From positions 1-64,000 of the forward strand of contig JAYPAP010000003.1 of NCBI GenBank assembly GCA_038123735.1: a DNA stretch of 64,000 nt, written 5' to 3'. Both the position numbers and the translations under genes were made by a program. Below, piece after piece: positions 9,226 through 18,574 of this stretch. Below the pieces are notes generated by a model. It had not been told where the DNA came from. It did not search any database and was given only the letters and a program-made list of their open reading frames with translations. Every line of letters begins with the position of its first letter. The first letter of the stretch is position 1. Origin of the DNA: REDI01 sp038123735 (lineage in GTDB: Bacteria; Myxococcota_A; UBA796; GCA-2862545).

Positions 9226-9239
9226 TTAGGGTACCCTAA
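9226..9239. promoter_or_regulatory. 14-bp perfect palindrome between divergent genes
   Basis: TTAGGGTACCCTAA sits in the 85-bp gap between the phosphatase (minus) and the proline-rich gene (plus). A perfect palindrome centred in a divergent promoter region is typical of an operator. The regulator is unknown. Confidence 0.35.
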
Positions 9240-9282
9240 ACTCTGTATCGCGGGCACGACAAAGTGCTTCGTGGGAGGCTGC

Positions 9283-10002
9283 ATGTCCGGAAAAGAAGAC
9301 CCTACCGACCTTCCCAACATTCCAAGCATGTTCGGCTCGGCCTTGCCCCTCGCTACGCCTCTTCCCGTCCCGCCCTCCCCAGCGCCATCGAAACCGCCGG
9401 AGGTGGAACAAGGGCCTCCGCCCCCGCCTAAGCAATCGGCCCCGCCCGTAGCTGCTGCCGATGTCCGACCCATCACCCCCGCCAAGCCAGCCCCTCCAGT
9501 TCAACCCAAGAAGACCCCGGCTTCAGCACCCGAACGCTCCTCGCCCATTCATAGCGTCCCCTCATCTGTCCGGGCCAAAAGAAGTGCCGCGGAAATCCTC
9601 GCAGAGGCCCGCAACTCGGTCTCACAAAAAAAAGCTGCCCCGCCCGCGACTCCGCCAGCCTTGGTGGATGATGAAACGACCAGCCCCGGCGGCTCCATCG
9701 AACTGCTCGTTGCCCACGCTATGCCCAGCGCTCGGGTCATCTCGGCAAAAACCATCTACAACGCGATTGCGTTTAAGGCAGTCTGGAAGGCTAATCTGGC
9801 CCGGGGCAAGTCAGACAAGGACTTAGGGTTGATCACCTCCGCCAATGTCCTGCTCTCCGCGATCGACCGCCTCGGCGAGGATATGCTGGCCGCCGCACAC
9901 GTCGATACCAGCGATGGAGACGCAGCCCTATTCGTTGACCTGATCGAGGGGCGACCCATCGCAATCCTCACACCAGCGCAGACCTACCTCGCAGGCTCGT
10001 AA
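9283..10002 (+). CDS. Proline-rich protein of unknown function
   Basis: 239 residues. The ATG at 9283 is preceded by GGGAGG with 4-nt spacing. Residues ~20-135 are rich in Pro, Ala, Ser and Lys (PPPPPK, PAKPAPPVQPKK) and are probably disordered. The last ~100 residues look folded (SARVISAKTIYNAIAFKAVW; DGDAALFVDLIEGRPIAIL) but match no family I recognise. No signal peptide or membrane segment is seen. Confidence 0.65.
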   Translation: MSGKEDPTDLPNIPSMFGSALPLATPLPVPPSPAPSKPPEVEQGPPPPPKQSAPPVAAADVRPITPAKPAPPVQPKKTPASAPERSSPIHSVPSSVRAKRSAAEILAEARNSVSQKKAAPPATPPALVDDETTSPGGSIELLVAHAMPSARVISAKTIYNAIAFKAVWKANLARGKSDKDLGLITSANVLLSAIDRLGEDMLAAAHVDTSDGDAALFVDLIEGRPIAILTPAQTYLAGS

Positions 10003-10005
10003 GCC

Positions 10006-10857
10006 TCAGTTTCCGAGCAGAGCCAGCAACTGAGGTCCTAAAATCTCATAGCGCGTATTGCAAAAATCACAGTTAACAACTGCGCCACCGTCTTGGTCGA
10101 CCATGCTCTGGATCTCGCTCGGCGGCAGTCCGGCAATCGCGCTCAAGACCCGCTCTTCAGAACACGTACAGCCCCATATCGCAGGGACGGTCTCCAAAAT
10201 TTGAGGGGTAGTACCCAGGATACTCCCAGCTTTCAGCCCCTCGAACACCAGCGGAACATCCGCCGAAGCCAGACTTCCCCACAATTGCTCAAACTCGCTC
10301 GCTGCCAGCGTTGGCTTATCCCCATCTTCCGGTAGCCGTTCCGCAAGCACGCCTCGCGCAGAGGTCACTTGCCCGGATGGCGAGCATTGGATCTCACACG
10401 CCAAAACGCCCGCGACCTGAGATGACTCGATCAAGTGCTGCCGTAATGCCCCGACGATCGATGCATCCGCCAAGTCGGTAACCCCCCGGTAAACTTCCTT
10501 AGAATCTACATACTTAGCAACCTGCATAATGCCCTTTAGCGAATGAAGGTCCATCCCTTCACTCACATCCTCGCCCCATAGCTTGCCCCGAAACTGCCTT
10601 CGGGGATCGAGCTCGCCCAACCAGCGGAACTGTGGACTGGAGCCTGCGACCTGAAGGGTAAGTTTCTCCTCCCCCTTCGCATAGGCACTCAGCAATAAGG
10701 TGGCGACGGATGCCTCTGCTGCAAGCCGCGCGGACGCCCCTTCCAACCCGTGCGCTTGGCAGAGAGAGACCACAGCGCCCTCCGCTTCTACGAAGATTAC
10801 CCGCACCGCCCCGTCGTTCACGAGAGCCCGCGTCACCCATGCGCATCCTTCTTCCAC
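10006..10857 (-). CDS. hslO: Hsp33 redox-regulated chaperone
   Basis: 283 residues, the usual size. The C-terminal zinc centre has the CxC...CxxC pattern (WGCTCSEERV and VVNCDFCNTRY), and the body matches Hsp33 (DLHSLKGIMQVAKYVDSKEVYRG). The protein is an ATP-independent holdase that becomes active when the four zinc-bound cysteines are oxidised. The start used is the GTG at 10857; no in-frame ATG is present near it. The gene is divergent from the glycosyltransferase at 10941 and convergent with the proline-rich gene, ending 4 nt from it. Confidence 0.93.
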   Translation of the reverse strand: MEEGCAWVTRALVNDGAVRVIFVEAEGAVVSLCQAHGLEGASARLAAEASVATLLLSAYAKGEEKLTLQVAGSSPQFRWLGELDPRRQFRGKLWGEDVSEGMDLHSLKGIMQVAKYVDSKEVYRGVTDLADASIVGALRQHLIESSQVAGVLACEIQCSPSGQVTSARGVLAERLPEDGDKPTLAASEFEQLWGSLASADVPLVFEGLKAGSILGTTPQILETVPAIWGCTCSEERVLSAIAGLPPSEIQSMVDQDGGAVVNCDFCNTRYEILGPQLLALLGN

Positions 10858-10940
10858 ACGCCCCCCAAAATACGGCCAGAGCTACCCCATCTGGCCTTCT
10901 GCTGCAGCACCATTCGGTTGACGCTGTGAACCGATGCGTA

Positions 10941-11672
10941 ATGCTCACACCGACTATGGATATCTCCGCTCAACGTTTAGACACCACCGTGATCATCCCG
11001 GCGCTCAATGAAGAGGGTTCCATCGGAGCCGTGCTAGCGGCCCTCCCGTCGGTGAAACAGGTCGTCGTCGTAGATAACGGTAGTACCGACCGAACTTCTG
11101 AGATTGCCGCAGCAGCGGGCGCCACGGTGATTTCGCAGCCCATTCCGGGGTATGGCTCCGCAGTGCAAGCGGGTATTCGGGAGGCGACAAAGTACTCCCC
11201 GACTGCGGTCGTCATCTTAGACGCGGACCTGAGCGATGATCCGTCTCGCCTTCCCGAGCTCATCCAGCCAATATTCGCTGATGAGGCTGACTTTGTGTTG
11301 GCGAGTCGCACCGAATTGGCCGAGCCCGGCAGCCTCTCGATTCCTCAGCGGTTTGGCAATCGTCTCGCCACGACATTGATCCACCTGACGACCGGCCACC
11401 TCTACACAGACATGGGGCCCTTTCGCGCGATCCGCCTCACCTCACTCCTCGCCCTCGACATGTCTGATCCGAACTGGGGCTGGAATGTTGAGATGCAGAT
11501 GAAAGCGGTGCATCACCAGCTTCGAATTGTCGAAATCCCGATGCCGTATGCACGTCGGCACGCTGGCAAAAGCAAGATCAGCGGGACGGTCTCCGGTGTT
11601 GCCCGCGCGGGCGTTAAGATCCTTTGGGCCGTCGCCGCCCACGCTCGCCCCCCTCCCTCCTCCAAGTCATAG
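10941..11672 (+). CDS. Glycosyltransferase family 2
   Basis: 243 residues from ATG 10941; ATG 10956 is also possible. It has a GT-A fold: VIIPALNEEGSIG at the N-terminus, VVVVDNGSTDRT, and the metal-binding VILDADLSDDP. It resembles DPM/DPG-synthase-like enzymes that move a sugar from a nucleotide to a polyprenyl phosphate, but it lacks clear C-terminal membrane segments. The acceptor is unknown. mpl begins 10 nt downstream, so the two are likely co-transcribed; a role in envelope building is suggested only by this context. Confidence 0.85.
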   Translation: MLTPTMDISAQRLDTTVIIPALNEEGSIGAVLAALPSVKQVVVVDNGSTDRTSEIAAAAGATVISQPIPGYGSAVQAGIREATKYSPTAVVILDADLSDDPSRLPELIQPIFADEADFVLASRTELAEPGSLSIPQRFGNRLATTLIHLTTGHLYTDMGPFRAIRLTSLLALDMSDPNWGWNVEMQMKAVHHQLRIVEIPMPYARRHAGKSKISGTVSGVARAGVKILWAVAAHARPPPSSKS

Positions 11673-11682
11673 CGGAGCTTCC

Positions 11683-13137
11683 GTGCCCCTCCTCGATGGC
11701 CCTCTCCCGGCCCACATCAAACGCGTTCATATCCTCGGAATCTGCGGTACCGCCATGGGCTCACTCGCAGGTATGTTGAAAGATGCTGGTTTTTCGGTCA
11801 CTGGCTCCGATACCGGCGTGTATCCCCCGATGTCCGACTACCTCGCTGATCTTGGAATCGAGATTAAGCAAGGTTGGAAAAAGGAAAACCTTGATCACAA
11901 TCCGGATCTGGTCGTCGTTGGAAACGTCATGCGCGCCGAATATGAGGAATCAAAAGCGACGATTGATCGCGACTTACTCTATTGCAGCCTTCCCCAGCTG
12001 ATCGGTGAGTACTATCTGTCTAAGGCGCACAGCATCGTGGTCAGCGGAACGCACGGTAAGACCACCACAACCTCTATCACCGCATGGCTTCTTGAGGCTG
12101 CGGGCATTGAGCCTGGCTTTCTGATTGGAGGCCGCGCAGTCAACTTCGACCGGACGGCGAAGGCTGGCGCGGGCACCCACTTCGTCATCGAGGGAGACGA
12201 ATACGACACAGCATTCTTCGATAAGCGGCCTAAGTTCCTTCACTACCGGCCAGACACTGTCATCCTGACCTCCGTTGAATTCGACCATGCCGACATCTAC
12301 TCGGACATGGACCACGTGAAGAAGAGCTTCGAGGAATTAATCACCATTATCCCTGAGAACGGGGTTGTGATCGTTCGCGGTGATGATGATGTTGCGCGCA
12401 CCATCGCGGATGATGCCGCGTGCGAGATCTGGCGGTATGGTCCCGGTCAAGAATGGGACGGACGCATCGAGTCCGTGGATACTAACCGTGGAACCATGCA
12501 ATTTACCGTCACCCGAGATGGTAAACCGATCGGCCCTTCGTTTGAAACGAGCTTGGTCGGCGAGCATAACCTCTACAATCAAGTCGCTGCGGCGGCGGCC
12601 GCCATTCGGGCCGGAGTCTCGGTCGAGGCCCTCGCCGAAGGATTCAAGACCTTCAAGGGTATTAAGCGCCGCCAAGAAGTGATCGGCGAACCGGGAGACA
12701 TCACGGTAATCGATGACTTCGCACACCACCCAACAGCCGTAAAAGTTACCCTCGAAGCCCTGAGACAGCGCTTTGGGACTCGACGACTCTGGGCGGTCTG
12801 GGAACCCCGCTCCGCCACCTCTAGGCGCCGCGTATTTCAGGACGCCTACGCCGAAGGGTTCGACTCCGCCGACCAAGTCATTATCGCAGCCCCGTACGAC
12901 CAGAGTCGCATCCCCGAAGATGACAGATTCAGCAGCGACGAGCTCGTCGAGGCGCTCACAGCCCGCGGACTAGACGCGATCACCCTGCCCGATACCGACC
13001 AAATTTGCGGCACTCTGGCGAATCGCTTGCACCCACACGACGTGGTAGCCATCCTATCCAACGGTGGATTCAATGGGTTACACCAGGGCTTGCTTGAGGC
13101 GCTGCGCATTCGATTCGGGGATGAACGGAAGTCCTAG
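11683..13137 (+). CDS. mpl: UDP-N-acetylmuramate:L-alanyl-gamma-D-glutamyl-meso-diaminopimelate ligase
   Basis: 484 residues. The GTG at 11683, with GGAG upstream, gives the family-typical beginning (HIKRVHILGICGTAMGSLAGML). The Mur-ligase ATP loop is SGTHGKTTTTS; VIEGDEYDTAFFD and SVEFDHADIYSD are diagnostic of Mpl rather than MurC. It re-uses tripeptide released during murein turnover by joining it to UDP-MurNAc in the cytoplasm. The C-terminal domain has IDDFAHHPTAV. It implies diaminopimelate-type peptidoglycan. Confidence 0.95.
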   Translation: MPLLDGPLPAHIKRVHILGICGTAMGSLAGMLKDAGFSVTGSDTGVYPPMSDYLADLGIEIKQGWKKENLDHNPDLVVVGNVMRAEYEESKATIDRDLLYCSLPQLIGEYYLSKAHSIVVSGTHGKTTTTSITAWLLEAAGIEPGFLIGGRAVNFDRTAKAGAGTHFVIEGDEYDTAFFDKRPKFLHYRPDTVILTSVEFDHADIYSDMDHVKKSFEELITIIPENGVVIVRGDDDVARTIADDAACEIWRYGPGQEWDGRIESVDTNRGTMQFTVTRDGKPIGPSFETSLVGEHNLYNQVAAAAAAIRAGVSVEALAEGFKTFKGIKRRQEVIGEPGDITVIDDFAHHPTAVKVTLEALRQRFGTRRLWAVWEPRSATSRRRVFQDAYAEGFDSADQVIIAAPYDQSRIPEDDRFSSDELVEALTARGLDAITLPDTDQICGTLANRLHPHDVVAILSNGGFNGLHQGLLEALRIRFGDERKS

Positions 13138-13184
13138 CCTATCCGGTCTGGTCTGTCCTTACGTTCGACGCTAGGTCTCCACCA

Positions 13185-13934
13185 ATGCCTGAACTTCCGC
13201 CACCACCGCCCGATGTCGATATCGAGTTCGTCGAGTCGCTCGCTCCGGAACGCCAACGCGACGATGACCGGCGAACCCCGCGAGTCGATCCGGGAGAAGA
13301 GCCTGCAGACTTCGACTTTGGCGACACGGACGTCAAGTTCCGCTTCGCGTTCAGTGGTTCTCGACTGGGACCTCAGACGCTCCTCACATCCTTCTTCAAC
13401 TGGTTTGAGGTGCAGGCCTTTGTCGATACTGCGGTGTATCAGGAAGACCGCTGGACCCTGGGTATCGGCGCTGAGGTAGGTATCGGGCGCCCATTCATCC
13501 CAGAGGGCATCAGTGAGCTTTCCAGCGATGCGGACGTGCCCCTGGCGTGGCGCGCGACATCACGCACGCTCTCTGCGCGGGCATCAGCGCATTATACCGG
13601 GCTATCTACCTTCGATCCGTACCTGGTCGGCATCGTCGGCCCGACATTGGACAGCGTCTATGCACGCCGCCCAGACCGGGTCAATGTAGTCGGCCGAAGA
13701 ACCAGCGCGGGATTGCGTTTTGGCGCTGGCGCCGGCGTGAACATCGTCACCGCGGACCGGGTGACGGGTGGGCTGGAGCTGCGCTACCTCGGAGGTACCC
13801 GATTTCGCTCCGGTGCCGATATACCGATCATCGACCAAGAAACTGGTTCCACAGTCGACCAATTCTCGATCGGTAAGGACCAACGCATGCCGCGCGGCTT
13901 CAGCTGGGTCGTCTCCATCGGCGTTCGCCTGTAA
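13185..13934 (+). CDS. Predicted outer-membrane beta-barrel-like protein
   Basis: 249 residues. After a Pro/Asp/Glu-rich N-terminus (MPELPPPPPDVDIEF) come alternating hydrophobic strands rich in Gly and aromatics (WTLGIGAEVGIGRPF; AGLRFGAGAGVNIV; GLELRYLGGTRF), ending in SWVVSIGVRL, as in barrel proteins. Oddly, no signal peptide is present with this start. The frame upstream is open back into mpl without a better start, so either the annotated start misses an exported form or the barrel impression is wrong. Function unknown. Confidence 0.55.
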   Translation: MPELPPPPPDVDIEFVESLAPERQRDDDRRTPRVDPGEEPADFDFGDTDVKFRFAFSGSRLGPQTLLTSFFNWFEVQAFVDTAVYQEDRWTLGIGAEVGIGRPFIPEGISELSSDADVPLAWRATSRTLSARASAHYTGLSTFDPYLVGIVGPTLDSVYARRPDRVNVVGRRTSAGLRFGAGAGVNIVTADRVTGGLELRYLGGTRFRSGADIPIIDQETGSTVDQFSIGKDQRMPRGFSWVVSIGVRL

Positions 13935-13958
13935 GGTCAGCACACGCTAGTCTGCGAC

Positions 13959-15244
13959 ATGCTTGGTACGTCCCTGCCCATTCTCAAGACGGAACTCCCC
14001 GGCCCGCTTTCTCGCGCGCAGGTCGACATCCTCGCCCAGCATGAATGTCCCGCCATCACGGCTAGGCGCGCCCGACGCGCAGCCGCCCTCGGCCAGGCGG
14101 ACGACGATCCCATCGTTTGGTCTGAGGCGTGCGGCGCCAATGTAGTGGATGTCGACGGCAACATCCTCGTTGACATGACCGCCGGATTTGGCGTCGCTAC
14201 CCTGGGCCATCGCCACCCAGACATCGTCGCCGCGGTTGAGCGTCAGAGCAGCGACCTCCTCCACGCCATGGGCGATGCCTACCCGGACAAGACACGAATC
14301 TCGTTATTAGCCGCCTTAGCCGATGCAATGCCCGGTGACCTGCAGCAAGCCATTCTCGGTCTCTCGGGTGCCGATGCCATCGATGCCGCGGTGAAGACCG
14401 CAGTGATCGCCACCGGTAAGCCCGGAGTCTTGACGTTTGGCGGTGGCTACCACGGGCTCTCTCTCGGAGCGACGGGTCTGCAGGCCTATAAACCCGCCTT
14501 CGCGGAACCTTTTAAGGATATTCTCCACCCCAACGTCACCCACCTACCCTTCGAGGCCCCACTGGAGGACGTCGCGNNNNNNNNNNGGTCCTCAGTTCAG
14601 GAACGGTGGGCCTCGTGCTGGTCGAGCCGGTCCAAGCCCGAGGCGGGTGCCGCGCCGCGGACCCCGAGTGGCTTCGAGGCCTGAGCGTTCTGACTCGCGA
14701 TATGAAGCGCATACTCGCATTCGACGAGATCTATTCCGGCTTTGGTCGGACCGGAGCGCCCTTCGCGTGCACCGAGATCGATGTCATTCCGGACCTGGTC
14801 TGCGTCGGCAAAGCTCTCGGCGGAGGCTTTCCAATCTCCGCTTGCGTTGGCACTCCTCGCGTCATGGGGACCTGGGGCGCATCGGCGGGTGAAGCGCTCC
14901 ACACCCAGACCTTCTTGGGGCATCCTCCGGCATGCGCTGCCGGATTGGTCACGCTCTCGCGTCTTCCGCAAACCACGCTCGATTGCCAGCGGGTAAGCGC
15001 ATCACTGAGAGAAAGCTTATCACAAGCAGGGTTTTCGCTCACCGGTCGGGGCCTTATCATCGGTGTAGAACTCCCCGATTCATCACTCGCCGTGAGTCGG
15101 GCTCTATTCCAGCGTGGCTGGATCGCGCTCCCGGCAGGTTCATCCGGCGAGGTCTTGTCACTCACGCCGCCGAGCTGTCTCACCCGTCCGCTGATCGATG
15201 CATTCTGCACCGATTTGGTAGACATTGTCCGAGCGCTCAGATGA
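13959..15244 (+). CDS. Class III PLP-dependent aminotransferase
   Basis: About 425 residues, interrupted by a 10-N gap (14577-14586); the frame changes across it because the gap length is a placeholder. Family features are VVDVDGNILVDMTAGFGVATLGHRHPDI, the FGGGYHGLSLGA region, FDEIYSGFGRTG (PLP-binding Asp) and the Schiff-base lysine in CVGKALGGGFPIS. It moves an amino group to an aldehyde or ketone (omega-transaminase type). It overlaps the LuxE-like gene by 4 bp (ATGA), and that gene abuts a LuxC-like reductase, so a natural reading is acid, then aldehyde, then primary amine (inference). Confidence 0.88.
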
Positions 15245-16260
15245 CCATGGACCCATCCCTGGATGCTGCCACACTCATCCACCGCGTCCGCCGGTTCATC
15301 TCCGGCCCCGAGCCCGCTGAATTTGATGCCATCGCCTTAGCAATTCATAAGTATCAACTGTCTCGATGCCCGGTGATCGCTGCGCTATCTGAGGAGACCC
15401 CTCCAGCGTGTGATGCCCTCGCCATTCCCGCCGTACCGGTCGACTTGTTCAAGACCCTCCCCATCGGCACTGTGCCTAAAGATGAGGTTCAACATACCTT
15501 TCTAACAAGCGGCACCACCCAAGGTAAGCGAGGTGCTCATCGATTCCGAAGCCTCGCCCTCTACGAACTGAACTGCCTCGCATGGGCACGCCGCCACATT
15601 CAGCGATGGCCGACTCGCACGTGCAACCTCTTGCTCGACCCGAAGCATCACCCCGAGTCCAGCCTCTCCCATATGGTATCGCTGTTCGCCCCAGAATCAT
15701 CCTGGCACCAATCGAATAGCGGTCTTCGTACCATAGAATTCATCGACGCACTGGGTGACCAGCCCGCATTTATTGGCGCGACGAGCTTCGCGGTGGCGCA
15801 ACTCCTCGAAGAACAGCCCACGCTGAGGCTGCCCCCGGGGTGCACTTTGATGATAACTGGAGGGTTTAAAGGCAGGAAAAGAGCTTTTGATGAAGGAAGC
15901 CTCGTCGGCGCAATTCAAGACTCCCTGCAACCGGACCAACTCATCAGTGAATACGGCATGACGGAGCTAAGTAGCCAACTATGGGGTGAACCTGGGAAGC
16001 GCTATTACCCCCCGCCTTGGCTACGCGTCTACGCGGTCGATCCATGGACAGCACAACCCGCCTCTAGTGGCCAATTACGGTTTATAGACCTCTGTAATGT
16101 CGAGAGTAGCGTGGCGATTGAGACGATGGACCATGGCACCATTCATGACGATGGCTCGGTGAGCCTGCTCGGCCGCCTACCAAACGCCCCAGTCCGCGGG
16201 TGCTCTCTCACGGCAGAAGAAGCTTGGGACGCCCGGACTCGTTTACACGGAGGGAAATAG
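15241..16260 (+). CDS. LuxE-like acyl-protein synthetase
   Basis: 339 residues, matching the LuxE/acyl-protein-synthetase branch of the adenylating enzymes. It has the phosphate loop TSGTTQGKRG near residue 90, ITGGFKGR, and ISEYGMTELSSQLW near residue 235. LuxE activates a fatty acid with ATP and hands it over as a thioester to the LuxC reductase. Its start overlaps the aminotransferase stop, and its stop is directly followed by the LuxC-like ATG, so the three form one translation-coupled operon. No luciferase genes are present, so light production is not implied. Confidence 0.82.
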   Translation: MTMDPSLDAATLIHRVRRFISGPEPAEFDAIALAIHKYQLSRCPVIAALSEETPPACDALAIPAVPVDLFKTLPIGTVPKDEVQHTFLTSGTTQGKRGAHRFRSLALYELNCLAWARRHIQRWPTRTCNLLLDPKHHPESSLSHMVSLFAPESSWHQSNSGLRTIEFIDALGDQPAFIGATSFAVAQLLEEQPTLRLPPGCTLMITGGFKGRKRAFDEGSLVGAIQDSLQPDQLISEYGMTELSSQLWGEPGKRYYPPPWLRVYAVDPWTAQPASSGQLRFIDLCNVESSVAIETMDHGTIHDDGSVSLLGRLPNAPVRGCSLTAEEAWDARTRLHGGK

Positions 16261-17334
16261 ATGCGCTGGAAAGAAGTCGCGGCTTGGAGAGACCGTATCC
16301 GCGATGCGGACCTAAGCGAGGTGAAAACACACCTATCACCTCAAGGATTACGCGCCATCGTCGATGCGGCCCTCGATGCCCTCGGCGACCAGCAGCTCCG
16401 TGAGGCTGCGGCCACCGAGGGGGTGGCCTACCCGCGCGCGGTCGTGGTTACGGCAGGCACCGTCGAAACGGCGGCGATCGAGTGGCTGGCGCTGCTGCTC
16501 GGTCGAGGCTCTGAGGTGATCTGGAAGACGCCCGCCGGCCAACCTGGACTCGCGCGCCTGCTCGTGGACCTGGCGGGAGATCTCCCGCTGGCGACAACTG
16601 AAGATCGAAGTTCGATCCCACTGGGCGACGTTGTGATTGCCATGGGCAGCGACGCGGCTGTTCACGAGATCCGATCGGCGGCGAAGCCGGGGGCGGTTGT
16701 CCACGAACACGGGCATGCCTGGTCCTGCGCCTGGGTCACCGATACTCCGCTTCCTCATGATCCCCTGATCCCTCAGGATTTTCAGTCCCCTTGGCGGCGG
16801 CTCGCTGCTGACGCAGCACTCCACGATGGCCGAGGATGCCTGACCCCGGTCGTGGCATTTACGCCGCTTCCCCTCAACGAGGCCATCGCCTCGCTCGCTG
16901 AGGCGATGGAAAGCGCCCAAGCCAAGTGGCCCTTGGGAATGATCCACGGTGAAGAAGCACAGATGATTCGCGCACGCCGTGCCATGGCTCGCGTGGTGGG
17001 CGTCAAGAAGAGCGGCGAAGGCTGGTCGGTTCATGGTCTGACCGTTGAGCACTTCGTTCCTCATGGTCTACCACGCTCCGTCATGGTGATTCACGCGCCG
17101 ACGGCTGAAGACGCTGCGCGCTGCGCTAGCCAGTTCGGGAGCAACTTATCTACGGTCGGGACGGACGATGTCGGGGCTGCTCACGCGTGGATGGCCGCGG
17201 GGGCAACGCGAATTTGCCCCCTCGGACGGATGCAACGACCGCCCCTCGACCGCATCCACGACGGCGGGCGTGTCATCGCGCAGACCGCGCGCCTGCAGGC
17301 GATGGACGGCACCTGGAGTGTCGCCGATTCTTAG
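16261..17334 (+). CDS. LuxC-like acyl reductase
   Basis: 357 residues, shorter than typical LuxC (~480). The NADPH/thioester part is visible in VVVTAGTVETAAIEW, GSEVIWKTPAGQPG and VHEHGHAWS; the likely acyl-accepting cysteine is in DGRGCLTPVVAF near residue 198. The C-terminus has CPLGRMQRPPLDRIHDGG, typical of the family. It should reduce the acyl group supplied by the LuxE-like protein to an aldehyde. The stop is 16 nt from the convergent sigma-factor gene. Confidence 0.8.
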   Translation: MRWKEVAAWRDRIRDADLSEVKTHLSPQGLRAIVDAALDALGDQQLREAAATEGVAYPRAVVVTAGTVETAAIEWLALLLGRGSEVIWKTPAGQPGLARLLVDLAGDLPLATTEDRSSIPLGDVVIAMGSDAAVHEIRSAAKPGAVVHEHGHAWSCAWVTDTPLPHDPLIPQDFQSPWRRLAADAALHDGRGCLTPVVAFTPLPLNEAIASLAEAMESAQAKWPLGMIHGEEAQMIRARRAMARVVGVKKSGEGWSVHGLTVEHFVPHGLPRSVMVIHAPTAEDAARCASQFGSNLSTVGTDDVGAAHAWMAAGATRICPLGRMQRPPLDRIHDGGRVIAQTARLQAMDGTWSVADS

Positions 17335-17350
17335 AGCTCGGCGCCAGACC

Positions 17351-18376
17351 TTAGTTGTTTTGTGAGCGGAACAGCGGGTCGCGAATATTGCTCTGTTCGC
17401 GCAATCGAATGAGGGCTTCGCGCTCGATTTGCCGGACCCGTTCACGCGACAGGCCCATCTCCTTGCCCACCTCGGAAAGGGTACGAAACTCGCCATCCTC
17501 TAGACCGTAGCGCCGGGTGAGGACGAAGCGTTGTCTCTCAGACAACACAGTTTTGAACGCTTGATGCATCCGGTGCAACTCTTGGGTTTGAATGGCCTCA
17601 CCATCCGGTTGGACCGCATCATCGTCTGACAAGAAGCGCTCCAGAGGGCGCGGACGCGGACCATCGTCGACGGGCTGCTCGAGGCTGATCGTATTGCCCT
17701 GGGACAATAGCAGCTCGGCACGCTCTTTATCGATGCCCACCTCTTGGGCAAGATCTGCAATCGTATAGGGAAGACCCGCAGCATCGAATCGCTTGATCGC
17801 CTTTCGGAGATTCCGGGTCTGCTCTACCGCGCATCCAGGAAGACGCACAGGTCGACCGGTATGGTCGATCGCACGTGTCATCTGAGCGCGCACCCACCAA
17901 CGAGCATAGGTCGAAAACCGAATGCCCCGGTCTGGGTCGAAACGCTTCGCTGCGCGTAGAAGGCCAATATAGCCTTCTTGGACGAGATCTTCCTCATCCA
18001 TGAAGGGGCCGGCGAGCTTTCGGGCTTCACCATGCGCGATCCGCCGGCCACTCATAGCTAGCTTCCACCTGAGATTTTCTGCAGCGGCCCATGCTGTTTT
18101 CGCATCTCGTGCTCGCTTGCGCAGCTCTTGGTCATCTCGGGATTGCTTCCAGATCGCCTCTACCGCCGCCTCGAGTCGGTCGACTGCACCTGCACGCGTA
18201 CGCTCCGCACGCTCTGGCCGTTTGGAGAGGATGTCCTCCGCATCGCCGATGCCTCGGATCGCATCCCTCGCGCGATTTTCCGCTCGGCGGATATCACGCG
18301 CGATAGCCTTTTCTTGTTCCGCGGTGAGACGCTCAGATACTCGACGCCTGCTGTCGGATGACAGGGAGTTCAGCAT
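17351..18376 (-). CDS. Sigma-70-family RNA polymerase sigma factor
   Basis: 341 residues. Region 2 is clear (DLVQEGYIGLLRAAKRFDP, then FSTYARWWVRAQMTRAI), region 3 is VRLPGCAVEQTRNLRKAI, and region 4.2 is SEVGKEMGLSRERVRQIEREAL. Instead of the usual region 1.2, the first ~110 residues are a charged, Arg/Glu-rich helical stretch (AIARDIRRAENRARDAI). It is thus an alternative (group 2/3) factor rather than the main RpoD. The ATG at 18376 directly follows the TGA of a 67-codon reading frame (18377-18580) of doubtful reality, with GGAG 8 nt upstream. Confidence 0.88.
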   Translation of the reverse strand: MLNSLSSDSRRRVSERLTAEQEKAIARDIRRAENRARDAIRGIGDAEDILSKRPERAERTRAGAVDRLEAAVEAIWKQSRDDQELRKRARDAKTAWAAAENLRWKLAMSGRRIAHGEARKLAGPFMDEEDLVQEGYIGLLRAAKRFDPDRGIRFSTYARWWVRAQMTRAIDHTGRPVRLPGCAVEQTRNLRKAIKRFDAAGLPYTIADLAQEVGIDKERAELLLSQGNTISLEQPVDDGPRPRPLERFLSDDDAVQPDGEAIQTQELHRMHQAFKTVLSERQRFVLTRRYGLEDGEFRTLSEVGKEMGLSRERVRQIEREALIRLREQSNIRDPLFRSQNN

Positions 18377-18538
18377 TCAGCCGGCTCCAGGAAAAACGTT
18401 CTGAAAGAAAGGCTCGACCTGCATCCCACGGGTGACCGTGTGGTGAGACTGAACCGAAGTGCAACCATCATAGAGACCGGAATGGTCGGCGCAAGTACCC
18501 TTGCCCACAGCCACGCTCAAATGACTGTTTTTGACCAA

Positions 18539-18574
18539 CCCGCCACACCCAAAAATTTTTCCGGGCGTCGCGGG
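18539..18574 (-). terminator. GC-rich hairpin downstream of the 18.6-19.6 kb gene
   Basis: CCCGC (18539-18543) pairs with GCGGG (18570-18574), with an inner stem around an A5T5 stretch. It lies ~40 nt after the stop at 18616. There is no T-run after the stem, so it is only a possible terminator. The rest of 18377-18615 shows nothing else I can name. Confidence 0.3.

Noticed and set aside
14577..14586. Apparent frameshift in the aminotransferase (also at 1985-2012 and 49985-49994)
   Set aside because: Each coincides with an N run of arbitrary length; the protein families continue on both sides, so assembly gaps rather than pseudogenes are the simpler reading.
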